Assembly: GCA_019912905.1 (NCBI GenBank)
Contig: JAIOHO010000672.1
Coordinates: 1-15,248, forward strand
Direction: 5' to 3'
From: Anaerolineae bacterium
Lineage (GTDB): Bacteria > Chloroflexota > Anaerolineae > Aggregatilineales > Phototrophicaceae
DNA: 15,248 nucleotides
Shown here: piece after piece, positions 13,799-15,248 of the stretch
Layout of the letters: every line of letters begins with the position of its first letter
How positions within the stretch are numbered: position 1 is the stretch's first letter
Program-made: the position numbers and the translations under genes
Notes under the pieces: model-generated
What the model saw: the letters and a program-made list of their open reading frames with translations, nothing else
What the model was told of the DNA's origin: nothing
The model's database searches: none

Positions 13799-14557
13799 CT
13801 AAAACTCGTATTCGTCGCCATCCTCACACAGGATCACTGGTCCCTCATAGGTTTCCTGCGCTTCGGGAAGCAGCGGGCTGGGGTCCTTGTTCCAGACTTC
13901 GTAATGAATCAAATAGAGCGACCGGGCTTTGTTACGGGTAGCGGTTTCGCCCGCCTGATGAGCGCTGGAATGGCCGATGCCCGCCCCGGCAGCCTCATGC
14001 AGCAGGATGTCGGCCTCGATACCCAATTCGTATAACGAGTCGGTCGGCTCGGTATCGCAGGTATAGGCCAGCACCTTGCCCGTGACCTTGTTCTCGATGC
14101 GCAGCCCGATGGTGGGGATGAAGTGCTTCACCGGCCAGGCCGTAATGCGAAAATCGGCATTCTCCAGCACCGGAGCGGCATTACGCTCGCGCACCCGATG
14201 GAACGTGACCGGGAAGAAATTCGGCCAGGTTTCCCAGGCGAACATAGTCATCAAGTCTTCGGTACGGTTGATGCAGTGGGGCAGACCGTAAAACCGCAGC
14301 GGGGCCTGCCGCCCAAGCTGCCACATCGCCATGAGCATATTCGGCACACCGGAGACATGATCGGCATGGAAATGGGTGAGAATGACATCCTGCAAGCCGT
14401 CGTCGCTGATGACCAGGTCTTTGATCTTGCCGAGCGGGTTGGAGCCGCAGTCGACCAGAATCGGCGAGTCGCGCTCGCCGATCAGCACGAAATGGGTGTT
14501 GTCATGTGTGGCGTCCGGCACGACAGCCGCTGAACCGAGAATGACGATGCGAGCCAT
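13799..14557 (-). CDS. Metallo-beta-lactamase-fold hydrolase, RNase Z-like
   Basis: A 252-aa protein of the MBL fold close to the RNase Z/arylsulfatase-like branch. Metal ligands visible: THFHADH (His62, His64, Asp66, His67), His145 in VKHF, Asp168 in YTCDTE, and His218 in LIHYE. The HSSAHQAGETA segment (196-206) matches the HSTxxxAxxxA element of RNase Z-type proteins. The flexible exosite arm that true tRNase Z uses to grip tRNA is not evident, so a tRNA 3'-processing role is uncertain; a phosphodiesterase or other esterase is equally possible. I start at ATG 14557, which has GAGAAGG 6 nt before it; a TTG at 14572 extends the frame by five codons but lies inside that ribosome binding site. 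It lies 98 nt downstream of the SpoIIM-like gene on the same strand. Confidence 0.88.
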   Translation of the reverse strand: MARIVILGSAAVVPDATHDNTHFVLIGERDSPILVDCGSNPLGKIKDLVISDDGLQDVILTHFHADHVSGVPNMLMAMWQLGRQAPLRFYGLPHCINRTEDLMTMFAWETWPNFFPVTFHRVRERNAAPVLENADFRITAWPVKHFIPTIGLRIENKVTGKVLAYTCDTEPTDSLYELGIEADILLHEAAGAGIGHSSAHQAGETATRNKARSLYLIHYEVWNKDPSPLLPEAQETYEGPVILCEDGDEYEF

Positions 14558-14586
14558 AAATGACCTTCTCAATAAGTGCGATGATT

Positions 14587-14603
14587 ATGAAGTATAGCTT
14601 CAT
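14587..14603. promoter_or_regulatory. Inverted repeat over a candidate -10 box
   Basis: ATGAAG-TATAG-CTTCAT is a perfect 6-bp inverted repeat with a 5-bp spacer. On the minus strand it contains TATACT (plus 14591-14596), a good -10 for the metallo-hydrolase gene, with a leader of about 27 nt up to ATG 14557. A protein bound here would block that promoter. No convincing -35 is seen. Confidence 0.35.
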
Positions 14604-14655
14604 TGTACCCGGATGTGCGTTTTCTTCTGGTAGATTTTCTGAACTTTATGCAGAT

Positions 14656-15248
14656 TCAGCCGCTCATGACTGCCACCACCACCAGCGGGGTCAGAAATGC
14701 CTCCAGTGCCGCTGCGATGATCAGCCCCGGCAGCACCACGCCAGCCCCAATTTTGATCGTGTCGCCGAGCGCCTGCTGCAATCCCTGGCCGACGGTCATA
14801 CCCTGGGGCGGACGGGTGATCGAGGCCCCCAGGCGCACCGCCGCGGCAGACGCGATAAAGACCACCGGAATCTCGATGATGCCGTGCGGCAGCAGTGCCG
14901 CCACCAGCAGCAGCGGATCGTAGCCTGCCTGTAAGATCTGACTGAAGATGTAACCCAGCAGCAGAAAGGTCGGCGAGATCGCCAGGCCGCCGATGCCAAA
15001 GGTAAACAGGCCCAGCACGGTCGCGCCGAGCAGGACGCGTGCATTCTGCCAGAAGATAAACGACATCACGCCGGTCTGGGTCGGCAGGTTGAAGAACCCG
15101 GAAAATGAGCCTGCCGCTTCGGTGAAGTCGAAATTCTGTTCCAGCGGCAGGTGATATTCTGGCTGCTGGCCGAACACAAAGCCGCCGACGAAGGCCACGA
15201 CGAAAATCAGCAGGGTGAAGCGCGCCGCCAGCTTGAGACGCCCCAGGC
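14656..15248 (-). CDS. SpoIIM / DUF95-family membrane protein, 5' end outside the window
   Basis: The frame stays open to the last complete codon at 15246, and the residues there (RLKLAARFTLLIFVVAFVGG) are a basic stretch running into a first membrane helix, so the true start is upstream; the GTG at 15198 lies inside that helix. The visible part has about five membrane helices. The family fingerprint is clear: NARVLLGATVLGLFTFGIGG, then LLLGYIFS, then LPHGIIEIP (14866-14892), followed by an Ala-rich helix with AAAVRLG. SpoIIM in Bacillus is part of the engulfment peptidoglycan-hydrolase complex, but DUF95 proteins are widespread in bacteria that do not sporulate and their role there is unknown; no sporulation genes are nearby. 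It ends 98 nt before the metallo-hydrolase gene. Confidence 0.85.
   Translation of the reverse strand, partial: LGRLKLAARFTLLIFVVAFVGGFVFGQQPEYHLPLEQNFDFTEAAGSFSGFFNLPTQTGVMSFIFWQNARVLLGATVLGLFTFGIGGLAISPTFLLLGYIFSQILQAGYDPLLLVAALLPHGIIEIPVVFIASAAAVRLGASITRPPQGMTVGQGLQQALGDTIKIGAGVVLPGLIIAAALEAFLTPLVVVAVMSG

Noticed and set aside
14560..14934. Plus-strand open frames opposite the SpoIIM-like gene
   Set aside because: His/Arg/Gln-rich antisense translations with no domain; the minus strand has clear family motifs.

Overview
The window reads as a stretch of chromosome from an environmental bacterium, most likely of the phylum Chloroflexota (Anaerolineae-like). This is an inference from gene content, the moderately high GC coding style, and the mix of ATG, GTG and TTG starts; no rRNA or other phylogenetic marker is present. 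I see no transposase, integrase, tRNA, rRNA or CRISPR array. Most of the window is dense, ordinary gene order with short gaps.

Region 1 (1-2047): the C-terminal part of a J-domain protein (+) meets, stop codon on stop codon, a minus-strand pair made of a TPR protein followed by an S66-family serine carboxypeptidase (MccF/LdcA type). Region 2 (2048-3501): a plus-strand receiver-like protein that has lost its phosphoacceptor aspartate, then a small gene that can only be read with a frameshift (not visible as a single ORF), then a protein with a duplicated PGDYG-like module coupled to it by an ATGA overlap. Region 3 (3502-5730): a minus-strand two-gene operon, a canonical CheY-like receiver followed by a three-part protein (PHP metal-dependent phosphoesterase, then an AlbA_2/Schlafen-like domain, then an unrecognised C-terminal domain). 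It is driven by a good promoter overlaid by an inverted repeat. This is the most unusual unit in the window.

Region 4 (5767-9993): two large polytopic membrane proteins that look like GT-C-fold glycosyltransferases. The first has a consensus -10 box placed so that its mRNA should be leaderless. They end at a strong hairpin shared with the convergent lon gene. Region 5 (9994-12947): an hsp20-lon proteostasis operon with ATGA translational coupling. Region 6 (12992-13750): divergently, a stand-alone cyclic-nucleotide-binding-domain protein and a conserved-looking 79-aa protein. Region 7 (13799-15248): an RNase Z-like metallo-beta-lactamase-fold hydrolase downstream of a SpoIIM/DUF95-type membrane protein that is cut by the window edge.

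The functional themes are proteostasis (J-domain, Hsp20, Lon), signal input (two receivers, a cNMP-binding domain), and envelope work (S66 peptidase, GT-C proteins, SpoIIM-like protein). The points most worth following up are the receiver plus PHP-AlbA operon with its operator-like repeat, the Cys-for-Asp receiver, the frameshifted small gene, and the two promoters whose -10 box ends exactly 6 nt before an ATG.
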